From Klebsiella pneumoniae (GTDB lineage Bacteria; Pseudomonadota; Gammaproteobacteria; Ga0077536): 14,828 nucleotides of DNA. A model generated the notes under the pieces. That model was not told where the DNA came from. It worked only from the letters and a program-made list of their open reading frames with translations, and searched no databases. Positions 7,549 to 14,696 of this stretch are shown here, piece after piece (position 1 is the stretch's first letter; every line of letters begins with the position of its first letter). The translations under genes were made by a program, and so were the position numbers. The stretch covers positions 1-14,828 of the forward strand of contig CAMCBY010000041.1 of the NCBI GenBank assembly GCA_945873015.1, written 5' to 3'.

Positions 7549-9437
7549 TTGCGGGACAGGCGCGGCGGTGACGAATGTGTCACCGCCAGCGGCGGCAACG
7601 GGCAATCAAGACTCAAGGCGATGGCCTGCAGCAATTCAGCTTCACGTGCCTGCAGGCGGCCATCTTCCAGCGCGCAGTCGGCACAGGCGGCAATCACATT
7701 ACGTTTCAACAGCGGAGTCAGCGCCGCGAGTTCCGCCAGTGCGGGCCCGAGCAATTGCGGCGTGACGCTATCGCGCGCAGGCAAAACCGCCATACCGACA
7801 CTGAAGGGCAGATAGGCGCGCTGGAAAGCCGTCGCCGCGCTGGCCGCATCGCGCGCGCCCTCCCAGGCGAGACTCGCGCATACCACCCGCAAGGACGCCG
7901 CCACTGCAGCAAACTTGAAATGCCGCACTGGCACCGCCCGCCCCGCACCATCGGCCAGATGATCTTCAAGGATGCGTTGCAGCGCGAATTCACAGAACGA
8001 CAACCGCCCATCAGCCTCGATAATCGCACTCACCGTCGTGCGCAATCGTAGGCGCTCGTGTGGCGACAACGTCTTTAAGCGCGGCAAAGCCAGATTGAGC
8101 AGCGGCAGACGCACGTTGTCAGTTAGATCGGCAAAACACGGCAGCAGCGACGCCACCTGTCGCGCGCTTGCCGCAGCTTCGTGTGTGCTTACCGCAGCCA
8201 ACGCCGCGTGATAGTTTTGGTTCGGCGTGCTCGCCAGCAACAAGGCATAAATCAGCGGCACTGCCTGCTCGCCCCGCGCCGCGTCGCGCAGAATCGCGGG
8301 GATGGCATCAAGTGCGGCCGCTGCCTGTTCGCGCGGCGCGAAATGCCCGACCGTCTCCGCCACAGCGGCCGGCGCAAAGGCGGCGCCGGGCACCAGCGTC
8401 GGCGTGCGCTCCTCGCGCGGCACATCGCGCGCCGCCCGGACCTTGTTCGGGGAACTGCCTGACGCCACGAAGTGAGGCGCGATGGCCGCGATACGCACGG
8501 CCAGTGGTGGGTGACTGGCGAACCAACCTTCACCGCGGCGGCCAACACTTGCAGCGAAACAGAAATGAGCAAGGTCCGCCGCATGGGCCGACACCAGTCG
8601 CGAACCACCGCCGTGGGCGATGCGATACAGGGCCGCGGCAATGCCGTCGGGATTGCGCGTGAACTGCACCGCCGAGGCGTCGGCGAGAAACTCCCGTTGG
8701 CGCGACACAGCCGCTTGAATCAGTGCACCCAGCAACACGCCGAGATAACCAATCAAAAACAAGGCCAGACCGAACAAGGCGAACTGTCCGGCGCTTTTGC
8801 CATCACCTGCGTCACCGGCGCGCATGAGACTGCGACCTAAACGGCTGAGCAACAGAATGCCAGCCAGGATACCCATGAGACGCATGTTGATGCGCATGTC
8901 CTGGTGCAGGATATGGCTGTACTCGTGCGCAACCACACCTTGCAGCTCATCGCGCGTGAAAGCATCGAGCGCACCGCGCGTGACCACCAGCACAGCTTCG
9001 GTTGGCCGTGTGCCGGCCACAAATGCATTGATGCCCGCTTCGTGGTCGAGCACATAGAGGGTCGGCACCGGTGTACCCGAAGCAATCGACATTTCCTCGA
9101 CCACGTTGCGTAATTGCCGTTCGCTGCTGCTTGCGGGCGGTCCAGTCAAGGCGCGCGCACCGAGCATCGCGGCCAGCGCCTTACCACCGCCGGCCAGTCG
9201 CAAGGTGGTGTAGACACTGCCGCCAGACACCAAACCCAGCACCAGCACCGAGGTCCAGCCGCCGTAGGCGGAATACAACCACGAAAGCCAGTCCTGCGGC
9301 GCACTGGCCTGTGTACGCATGATGAGAAATAGCACCGCGTTGACGGCCGCGACCAGCAGCACCACCGCGAGCGCGAAATACACCAGCAGATGCACGCTGC
9401 GGCGCCGCGCCCGATCCTGATGCTGGTAGAAGTTCAT
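7545..9437 (-). CDS. M48 family membrane metallopeptidase (HtpX/Ste24-like) with long C-terminal region
   Basis: This is a 630-residue inner-membrane zinc protease. Two N-terminal transmembrane helices (about 17-40 and 60-83) precede the catalytic part: HEYSH (171-175), further hydrophobic segments, the third ligand E249 in REFLADA, and SHPPLAVRI (308-316). Residues about 340-630 are an alpha-helical extension with a DGRLS...EFALQRIL segment and a second acidic DGRLQAREAELL near the end, similar to the TerB-like tails of other LemA-associated M48 proteins. The ATG 9437 (MNFYQHQDRARR) fits the family. A GTG at 9455 adds six residues, and neither has a good Shine-Dalgarno. It lies 49 bases after lemA and is surely co-transcribed. 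The role is presumably membrane protein quality control or envelope stress; the substrate is unknown. Confidence 0.93.
   Translation of the reverse strand: MNFYQHQDRARRRSVHLLVYFALAVVLLVAAVNAVLFLIMRTQASAPQDWLSWLYSAYGGWTSVLVLGLVSGGSVYTTLRLAGGGKALAAMLGARALTGPPASSSERQLRNVVEEMSIASGTPVPTLYVLDHEAGINAFVAGTRPTEAVLVVTRGALDAFTRDELQGVVAHEYSHILHQDMRINMRLMGILAGILLLSRLGRSLMRAGDAGDGKSAGQFALFGLALFLIGYLGVLLGALIQAAVSRQREFLADASAVQFTRNPDGIAAALYRIAHGGGSRLVSAHAADLAHFCFAASVGRRGEGWFASHPPLAVRIAAIAPHFVASGSSPNKVRAARDVPREERTPTLVPGAAFAPAAVAETVGHFAPREQAAAALDAIPAILRDAARGEQAVPLIYALLLASTPNQNYHAALAAVSTHEAAASARQVASLLPCFADLTDNVRLPLLNLALPRLKTLSPHERLRLRTTVSAIIEADGRLSFCEFALQRILEDHLADGAGRAVPVRHFKFAAVAASLRVVCASLAWEGARDAASAATAFQRAYLPFSVGMAVLPARDSVTPQLLGPALAELAALTPLLKRNVIAACADCALEDGRLQAREAELLQAIALSLDCPLPPLAVTHSSPPRLSRN
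7564..7587. terminator. Hairpin at the GST / M48 convergent junction
   Basis: GGCGGTGAC (7564-7572) and GTCACCGCC (7579-7587) form a perfect 9-bp stem with loop GAATGT. It starts 16 bases after the GST stop codon and lies inside the last codons of the M48 gene, so it most likely ends the GST transcript. No T run follows, so the intrinsic-terminator call is only moderate. Confidence 0.5.
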
Positions 9438-9486
9438 CGCCGCGCCGAGCGCCACGGCCTGGCGGCCGCAGCACTATCGCGTGAAC

Positions 9487-10080
9487 TCAGCGGAACAAAA
9501 CCTTGGGCGCTTCGCGCGCGGCTGGATTGTCCAGCACCAGCAATTGCGCGCTCTGGAAATTGAACATGCAGGCAATCACATTGGTCGGGAATTGTTCGCG
9601 ACGGTTGTTGTAGTCGGTCACCGCATCGTTGAAATGCTGGCGCGCAAACGCGACTTTGTTCTCCGACGAGGTCAGCTCTTCCATAAGATCCGTAATGGTA
9701 GTGTTGGCCTTGAGATCCGGATAGGCCTCGGCCACCGCATAGAAACGGCCGAGCGCCCCGCCCAGAGCGCCCTCGGCCACATTCAAGGCGCCAATAGCCG
9801 CCCCATCCTCGGGCTGCGCTGCGGCACCACGGGCGGCACTCTGCGCTTGATTGCGTGCCGCCATCACCGCTTCGAGCGTGTCACGCTCGTGACTCATATA
9901 TCCCTTGGCGGCTTCGACCAGATTCGGAATCAAGTCGTACCGGCGCTGCAACTGCACGTCGATTTGAGCGAATGCATTCTTGAAGCGATTGCGTCCTGCA
10001 ACCAGACCGTTGTACATGCCGATGACGTACGCCACCAGTACAACCAGCAGCACCAACACCCCTATCGTTCCGACATTCAT
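9487..10080 (-). CDS. lemA: LemA family membrane protein
   Basis: This 197-residue protein has one N-terminal transmembrane helix (about 5-25) followed by a long helical domain. The family signature is clear: YNGLVAGRNRFKNAFAQIDV, then QLQRRYDLIPNLVEAAKGYM and HERDTLEAV. The C-terminal part carries YPDLKANT, SSENKVAFARQHFNDAV and YNNRREQFP, as expected. LemA proteins are membrane-anchored helical-bundle proteins of unclear function, often found beside M48 proteases as here. The ATG at 10080 is selected by a GAGGA seven bases upstream and gives the transmembrane segment its normal place; an upstream in-frame start at 10146 would precede the promoter. A TATAAT box 30 bases upstream provides a short leader. 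It is the first gene of the lemA-M48 operon. Confidence 0.95.
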   Translation of the reverse strand: MNVGTIGVLVLLVVLVAYVIGMYNGLVAGRNRFKNAFAQIDVQLQRRYDLIPNLVEAAKGYMSHERDTLEAVMAARNQAQSAARGAAAQPEDGAAIGALNVAEGALGGALGRFYAVAEAYPDLKANTTITDLMEELTSSENKVAFARQHFNDAVTDYNNRREQFPTNVIACMFNFQSAQLLVLDNPAAREAPKVLFR

Positions 10081-10087
10081 GCCCACA

Positions 10088-10092
10088 TCCTC
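10088..10092 (-). promoter_or_regulatory. Ribosome binding site of lemA
   Basis: On the minus strand GAGGA sits seven bases before the ATG at 10080 and fixes that start. Confidence 0.75.
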
Positions 10093-10110
10093 GCAAGCTT
10101 TGAAGGCCGG

Positions 10111-10116
10111 ATTATA
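10111..10116 (-). promoter_or_regulatory. -10 box of the lemA-M48 promoter
   Basis: The minus strand reads TATAAT here, a perfect sigma-70 -10 box. It would give a leader of about 25 bases and leave the Shine-Dalgarno inside the transcript. The -35 region (around 10132-10140) is poor, so the promoter may be weak or need an activator. Confidence 0.6.
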
Positions 10117-10145
10117 GCCCCGGGATCTGACCTTCGACATGCGCA

Positions 10146-10160
10146 CGGCAATTTTTGCCG
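10146..10160. repeat. Short inverted repeat between divergent promoters
   Basis: CGGCAA (10146-10151) and TTGCCG (10155-10160) flank TTT. The element lies just upstream of the lemA promoter and eight bases before the sigma-28-like box of the chemoreceptor gene, a place where an operator could sit. It may also be chance. Confidence 0.35.
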
Positions 10161-10168
10161 CCCTGTGC

Positions 10169-10196
10169 TAAAGCCCGACCAAGTCAGCGCCGATAC
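10169..10196 (+). promoter_or_regulatory. Sigma-28 (FliA)-type promoter of the chemoreceptor-porin unit
   Basis: TAAAGCCC (10169-10176), 12 bases, then GCCGATAC (10189-10196). The FliA consensus is TAAAGTTT-N11-GCCGATAA. The -10 element matches at seven of eight positions, the -35 core TAAAG is complete, and the spacer is one base longer than ideal. Transcription would start near 10203, giving a leader of about 95 bases. Sigma-28 control of chemoreceptor genes is standard in flagellated Proteobacteria, so site and gene agree. Confidence 0.65.
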
Positions 10197-10286
10197 CGGG
10201 TAGCGCCCCACCATTGCGTGCCTTTCTGATGACCACAGCGAGGGATGCGCGCGGGGCCTGAGCGACTTACTGGCAGATTCATCAAT

Positions 10287-10290
10287 GGAG
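10287..10290 (+). promoter_or_regulatory. Ribosome binding site selecting the chemoreceptor start
   Basis: GGAG, six bases before ATG 10297, points to the second of two in-frame ATG codons. The first ATG (10285) overlaps this element and has nothing similar upstream. Confidence 0.65.
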
Positions 10291-10296
10291 TTGACC

Positions 10297-12927
10297 ATGC
10301 AATTTGGCGTCAAACAGAAACTACGGGCCTTCGCCGCTTTCGGCATCATCGCGACGCTCGTGGTGGGGCTTGTCGGCTACAACAGCCAGCGCCAATTGGG
10401 TGATGCCTTGACCGGTGTGAATCTCACACTCAGCGCGCTGCGTAACAACATGGAAAGCGACATGATGCACGACGCCCTGCGCGCCGATGTATTGTCAGCG
10501 CTGCGTGCCGCACAGAACAACGACGATGAGACCCGCAAACAAGTTGTGGTCGACATCGAGGAACACGTTGCCGCGTTCAAGAAACATATCGACGAAAATG
10601 CCGAGCTACCGTTGTCCGCCGAAATCAAATCGGCGATTGAAGAAGTCCGACCGTCGCTGAACTCCTATGCTGAGGGAGCACGTTCGATTACCCAATTGGC
10701 CTTCAGCGACATCAACAGCGCAGAAGCCAAGATGCCGGAATTCCTGGTCGCCTTCAAAGATCTCGAAGTGCGTATGGGCACGCTCTCGGACTTGGTTGAA
10801 CAGGATGCGGTCAAGGCCGAACAAGCAGCCGACGCGACGGCCGCAACCGGTGCGCAATGGATCATGGGTGTATTCATTAGCTCCGCCCTGGCGGCGCTGA
10901 TAGTGTCATTGTTCCTGGTACGCAGCATTACCTCGCCGCTCAACCAACTGCGCGCCGCGATTGAAGGCCTGCGCAGCGAAGACGGCAGTTCGACGCGCCT
11001 TGATGGTTTCCGTCACGAATTCGAAGGCGTACAGACAGCGTTCAATGGCGTATTGGACGACCTCGAAGCAAAACGTGCAATCGAGCAGGAGCGTGCCAAT
11101 GCCGCTCTGCGCGTGCAACAGGCATTGAACGCCGCCGCCGCCAACGTCGTGCTTAGCAACGATGCCCTCGAGGTGGTGTACGTCAACGACACGGCGCGCG
11201 CGATGTTTGAGCGTTACGCGCTCGATATCAAGCGTGACTTGCCGCACTTCGATGCCCACGCCATGACCGGCCGCAGCATGGAGCAGTTCTACACCGAGCG
11301 CAGCACTTTCAGCGCCTTCGAACGTTTGACCGCACCGCGCACCGATGAATTGAGCCTCGGCGGCAAGACCTTCACTGTCACCGCGACCCCGGTACTCGGC
11401 GAACATGGCGAGCGCCTCGGCGTGGTATGTGAATGGGTCGACCTCACCGAGCAGCGCGAGGCCGAGCGGCAGATTCAGTCAGTGCTGGGGGACGCCATCG
11501 CCGGCCGCCTGGACAGCCGTCTGAATGCCGACAGCTTCCGCGGTTTCACCCATGCGCTGGCAGTCTCGGTCAATCAGATGATGGATGCCATCACCGCACC
11601 CCTCAATGTGGCCGCAGAGCATCTCAAAGGGATCGCCGACGGCAAGATACCGGCGCCGATCACCACTGAGTTCCACGGCGCATTCAACGATATCAAGACC
11701 AGCCTCAATACCTGCACCGACGTGTTGCGCGCGATGATCGAAGACGCCACCACGCTGGTCGAGGCAGCCGGCTCAGGGCAACTCGACAAACGCGCCGAAC
11801 TCGACCGCCACTGGGGCGATTTCCGCAAGATTGTTGAAGGCATGAACGCCATGCTCGACGCGATGGCAGGCCCGGTGAGTTCGGCACGCGAAGTGATGAC
11901 CGGCCTCGCCGCAGGCGATCTCAGTGGCCGCATGGAAGGCGAATATCGCGGCGAGTTCGCGGTGCTGCGCGATGCGATGGACGCCTCGGTATCGAATCTC
12001 GCGAACATGGTCACGCGCATCGGCCACTCGGCCAACAGCATCGGTACTTCGGCCACCGAAATCGCCAAAGGCAACCAGGACCTCAATCGACGCACCCAGG
12101 AACAGGCGGCATCGATTGAAGAGACTTCGGCGGCCATCCAGTCGCTCACCAGTCGCGTACAGGAAAACACCGAAAACGCCCGCCAGGCCAACCAGCTCGC
12201 CTCCTCGGCGCGCTCGGAAGCCGAAAAGGGCGGCAAGGTTGTGGCTGATGCCATCAACGCCATGAGCGCCATCAATTCGGCCAGCAGCAAGATTGCCGAC
12301 ATCATCTCGGTCATCGACGGCATCGCTTTCCAGACCAACCTGCTCGCCTTGAACGCCGCCGTCGAAGCGGCACGTGCGGGTGAACAGGGGCGCGGATTTG
12401 CGGTCGTCGCAAGCGAAGTGCGCAATCTTGCGCAGAACAGCGCTGCAGCTGCACGCGAAATCAAAGACCTCATCGGCGACAGCGTCGACAAGGTCAATCA
12501 CGGCACCCAATTGGTCAACGAATCAGGCAGCACGCTGCGCGATATCGTCGGCGCAGTGAAGAGCGTGAGCGACATCATTGCCGAGATCACGGCCGCGTCC
12601 GAAGAACAGTTGACGGGTATCGAACAGGTCAATAAGGCGCTCTCGCAACTCGACGAAGTGACCCAGCAGAACGCGGCGCTGGTCGAGGAAGCGACCGCGG
12701 CGAGTGAGTCGATGGACGACGAAACACGGGCGCTGACCAATCTCATGGCGTTCTTCAAAGGAGGCGCCAAGGAAATGATGGCGCCGCCGGCAAGCAGCGC
12801 CCCACAGGTTGCCGAGAGACGCAAGGCAACGCGGCCGTGGAGCGGCAACAGTAATGCACCCGCACCCGCAAACGCGCCGCGTCTGGCCAATGTCGCCAAC
12901 GGCGACGACGTATGGAACGAGTTCTAA
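10297..12927 (+). CDS. Methyl-accepting chemotaxis protein with periplasmic, PAS and multiple HAMP-like units
   Basis: This is an 876-residue inner-membrane chemoreceptor. Transmembrane helix 1 (about 9-28) is followed by a helical periplasmic sensor region (29-187), transmembrane helix 2 (188-209) and a HAMP domain (210-262). Then come a PAS domain (about 270-385) and three or four HAMP-like units in tandem (about 388-573) with the recurrent GxLxxR or similar turn (AGRLDSR, GSGQLDKR, AAGDLSGR). The signalling domain (574-822) has the conserved hairpin tip TNLLALNAAVEAARAGEQGR and likely methylation segments such as QAASIEETSAAIQS. After a flexible Ala/Pro-rich linker the protein ends in VWNEF, resembling the CheR/CheB-binding NWETF-type pentapeptide. 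The ligand is unknown; periplasmic and cytoplasmic (PAS) inputs are both possible. A sigma-28-like promoter precedes it, and an OprB porin gene follows after 5 bases. Confidence 0.95.
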   Translation: MQFGVKQKLRAFAAFGIIATLVVGLVGYNSQRQLGDALTGVNLTLSALRNNMESDMMHDALRADVLSALRAAQNNDDETRKQVVVDIEEHVAAFKKHIDENAELPLSAEIKSAIEEVRPSLNSYAEGARSITQLAFSDINSAEAKMPEFLVAFKDLEVRMGTLSDLVEQDAVKAEQAADATAATGAQWIMGVFISSALAALIVSLFLVRSITSPLNQLRAAIEGLRSEDGSSTRLDGFRHEFEGVQTAFNGVLDDLEAKRAIEQERANAALRVQQALNAAAANVVLSNDALEVVYVNDTARAMFERYALDIKRDLPHFDAHAMTGRSMEQFYTERSTFSAFERLTAPRTDELSLGGKTFTVTATPVLGEHGERLGVVCEWVDLTEQREAERQIQSVLGDAIAGRLDSRLNADSFRGFTHALAVSVNQMMDAITAPLNVAAEHLKGIADGKIPAPITTEFHGAFNDIKTSLNTCTDVLRAMIEDATTLVEAAGSGQLDKRAELDRHWGDFRKIVEGMNAMLDAMAGPVSSAREVMTGLAAGDLSGRMEGEYRGEFAVLRDAMDASVSNLANMVTRIGHSANSIGTSATEIAKGNQDLNRRTQEQAASIEETSAAIQSLTSRVQENTENARQANQLASSARSEAEKGGKVVADAINAMSAINSASSKIADIISVIDGIAFQTNLLALNAAVEAARAGEQGRGFAVVASEVRNLAQNSAAAAREIKDLIGDSVDKVNHGTQLVNESGSTLRDIVGAVKSVSDIIAEITAASEEQLTGIEQVNKALSQLDEVTQQNAALVEEATAASESMDDETRALTNLMAFFKGGAKEMMAPPASSAPQVAERRKATRPWSGNSNAPAPANAPRLANVANGDDVWNEF

Positions 12928-12932
12928 ATATC

Positions 12933-14111
12933 ATGAAAGTCAGCGCAGCCATCATTGTATGCAGCCTCTGCACCGGCTCGGCTCTGGCCGAGGACTCGCC
13001 CTGGCTATTGGGAGACTGGGGCGGTCAGCGCTCGGCGCTTGCCGAACGCGGTCTGGACATGGAGTTCGTCGCCACCACCGACATCATGGCTATAGTCGAT
13101 GGCGGCATTTCGCGCGGCGTGGAAACACCCACCAACTTCGACATGGTGTTCGCCCTCGACACCTCCAGCGCCGGCTGGTGGCGTAACGGCACGCTGCACG
13201 TGCATATGATCGGTACGACCGGTGGCGATGCCAGCCAACGTGCTGGTGACATGCAGGTGGCGAGCAATATCGAAGCGCCCAACACCTTCAATTTCTACGA
13301 GGCTTATTACGAGCATCGTTTCCTGGACAACCGCCTCGGGATACTGGCCGGTCTGCATGAAGTCAATTCAGACTTCTACGTCACCGAACACAGCGGCATG
13401 TTTCTCAACAGCTCCTTAGGCATCGGCATCGACGTGACCCAGGTTGCGCCCTCCACTTTTCCGACTACTTCACCGGGTGTGCGCATCCGACTGAACTGGA
13501 CGCCTAATACCTATTTGCTGGCGGCGGTGTACGACGGCGTGCCTGGCGACCCCAACGACCCCTACGGGCCGGAGATCAGATTTGATCACGGTGACGGTGT
13601 ATTCGCGATTGCTGAAGCGGGTCTGCTCGGTGCCGAGTCGCACTACTACAAGGTGGGTGTCGGCGGTTGGCATCACACCGCCAACATCGATGACCTCGAC
13701 GGTCGTCCGCAGGATGACAACTCGGGCATCTACACCATTGCCGAAGCTGATCTGTGGCGCGGCGAAGATGGCCGCGGCGTTGGCATCTTCACGCAACTCG
13801 GTTTCGCCGATGGCGATCGAAATCAGATCTCGACCTATGTCGGCGGCGGCGTGACCTGGACCGGCCCCTTAGCGCAGCGCCCCGAAGATGTTGCGGGCCT
13901 GGCCGTGGCTCATGCCCGCAACGGTGATCACTTCCGGCGCCTGAACGCCGGGCTCGAACGCGCCGAGACGACCTTGGAAGCAACCTACCTCGTGACACCC
14001 ACGCCGTGGCTGACGGTGCAACCGGATCTGCAATACATCATCGATCCGAGTACGGACAGCAACATCGACAATGCACTGATACTCGGCGTGCGCGTGCAAG
14101 TTGCCCTGTGA
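12933..14111 (+). CDS. OprB-family carbohydrate-selective porin
   Basis: This 392-residue outer-membrane beta-barrel precursor has a signal peptide MKVSAAIIVCSLCTGSALA, cleaved before E20. The mature protein opens with the family hallmark SPWLLGDWGGQRSALAERG (22-40). It continues with alternating beta-strand sequence and OprB-like segments: SNIEAPNTFNFYEAYYEHRFLD, HEVNSDFYVTEHSGMFLNSS (porin core), and PWLTVQPDLQYIIDP near the end. It ends in VRVQVAL; the last residue is Leu rather than the common Phe. OprB porins pass glucose and other sugars, but the solute here is unknown. The ATG at 12933 is chosen for a normal signal peptide; an in-frame ATG at 12912 would overlap the chemoreceptor gene. 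The Shine-Dalgarno is weak. The 5-base gap implies co-transcription with the chemoreceptor. Confidence 0.88.
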   Translation: MKVSAAIIVCSLCTGSALAEDSPWLLGDWGGQRSALAERGLDMEFVATTDIMAIVDGGISRGVETPTNFDMVFALDTSSAGWWRNGTLHVHMIGTTGGDASQRAGDMQVASNIEAPNTFNFYEAYYEHRFLDNRLGILAGLHEVNSDFYVTEHSGMFLNSSLGIGIDVTQVAPSTFPTTSPGVRIRLNWTPNTYLLAAVYDGVPGDPNDPYGPEIRFDHGDGVFAIAEAGLLGAESHYYKVGVGGWHHTANIDDLDGRPQDDNSGIYTIAEADLWRGEDGRGVGIFTQLGFADGDRNQISTYVGGGVTWTGPLAQRPEDVAGLAVAHARNGDHFRRLNAGLERAETTLEATYLVTPTPWLTVQPDLQYIIDPSTDSNIDNALILGVRVQVAL

Positions 14112-14126
14112 GTTTGTTTACAGGGC
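14103..14126. terminator. Hairpin spanning the porin / secreted-protein stop codons
   Basis: GCCCTGT (14103-14109) and ACAGGGC (14120-14126) form a perfect 7-bp stem with a 10-base loop. The two converging stop codons fall within it, so it may end both transcripts. No T run follows on either strand and the loop is long, so confidence is moderate. Confidence 0.45.
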
Positions 14127-14495
14127 CACGTGTAACCATTCCACCACCAACCGTTCGTCAGCTGTAGCGACGGCGTTGAGGTCGGTAGTGAGATAGATAT
14201 CGCGCGTATTGCCGCGGACTAACTGCGCGGGGCCGACCACGCGTTGCTGCTCGGCGCGGACCGTGCCATCGGCGGCGACCAACGCGATGCGCAGGTGGTG
14301 TGCACCCAGCCACCGCTGCTGGAGGCCACGTGATATGCGCGTTTCTACGCGCGTGACGTCCGACCGCGTTTCGCTATGTGTAGAGACAACACGCAGACCG
14401 TCGTGGACACTGCCGGCGTGGCTCGGGCTGGCGGCCAGGAGGGCCAGGACCATGCCTATTCCACCCATGCCATTTTTGATTCTAGTGTTTAACAT
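14118..14495 (-). CDS. Small secreted protein of unknown function
   Basis: This 125-residue protein has a clear signal peptide: positive MLNTRIKNG, a hydrophobic core GMVLALLAA, and a probable cleavage after SHA (residue 27). The mature part, about 98 residues, looks beta-strand rich (LRIALVAADGTV, RDIYLTTDL, ERLVVEWLHVAL) and has no cysteine or transmembrane segment. I recognise no family. A good Shine-Dalgarno (GGGAG, nine bases upstream) and the signal peptide support a real gene. It is convergent with the OprB porin and the stop codons are six bases apart. It is probably periplasmic, since nothing indicates a lipobox or anchor. Confidence 0.75.
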   Translation of the reverse strand: MLNTRIKNGMGGIGMVLALLAASPSHAGSVHDGLRVVSTHSETRSDVTRVETRISRGLQQRWLGAHHLRIALVAADGTVRAEQQRVVGPAQLVRGNTRDIYLTTDLNAVATADERLVVEWLHVAL

Positions 14496-14504
14496 TGCGC
14501 AACT

Positions 14505-14509
14505 CTCCC
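14505..14509 (-). promoter_or_regulatory. Ribosome binding site of the secreted-protein gene
   Basis: On the minus strand GGGAG lies nine bases before the ATG at 14495, supporting both the gene and its start. Confidence 0.6.
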
Positions 14510-14579
14510 GGGTTATTGATGTGCCCTACCCCCTGGTCCGTTGCGGTGACTTTCGGTCAATGCCGCTGCGGTTGCCTGC

Positions 14580-14696
14580 ATGATTAACGACTATCGACAG
14601 ATGCAGCAAGTCGCAATCGCCGCTGCGACTGAAGTTTTACATTCTCGTGCCGCTATCGCGCGTAGAACGCAGCGATTCGAGCGAATGCGCTGGTAA
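14580..14696 (+). CDS. Candidate 38-residue small protein
   Basis: The frame starts MINDYRQMQQVAIAAATEVL and ends RRTQRFERMRW before TAA. Its composition (Ala, Arg, Gln, Glu) would suit an amphipathic helix, and it sits in an otherwise empty stretch. There is no good Shine-Dalgarno and no recognised family, so it may well be chance. Confidence 0.2.
   Translation: MINDYRQMQQVAIAAATEVLHSRAAIARRTQRFERMRW

Noticed and set aside
9481..10203. Plus-strand frame of 240 codons across lemA
   Set aside because: It is the complement of lemA, which has an unmistakable family signature, a ribosome binding site and a promoter.
11574..12510. Two long antisense frames (307 and 245 codons) opposite the chemoreceptor signalling domain
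   Set aside because: They mirror the highly conserved receptor tip. The Ser/Ala/Arg-rich translation shows no domain.
14209..14583. Plus-strand frame of 124 codons opposite the secreted protein
   Set aside because: The minus-strand frame has a signal peptide and Shine-Dalgarno; the plus frame has neither and looks like a shadow.
14609..14634. 7-bp inverted repeat as a possible terminator
   Set aside because: It has only a short distant T run (GAAGTTTT) and no upstream gene that would need it. It also lies inside the candidate small frame.
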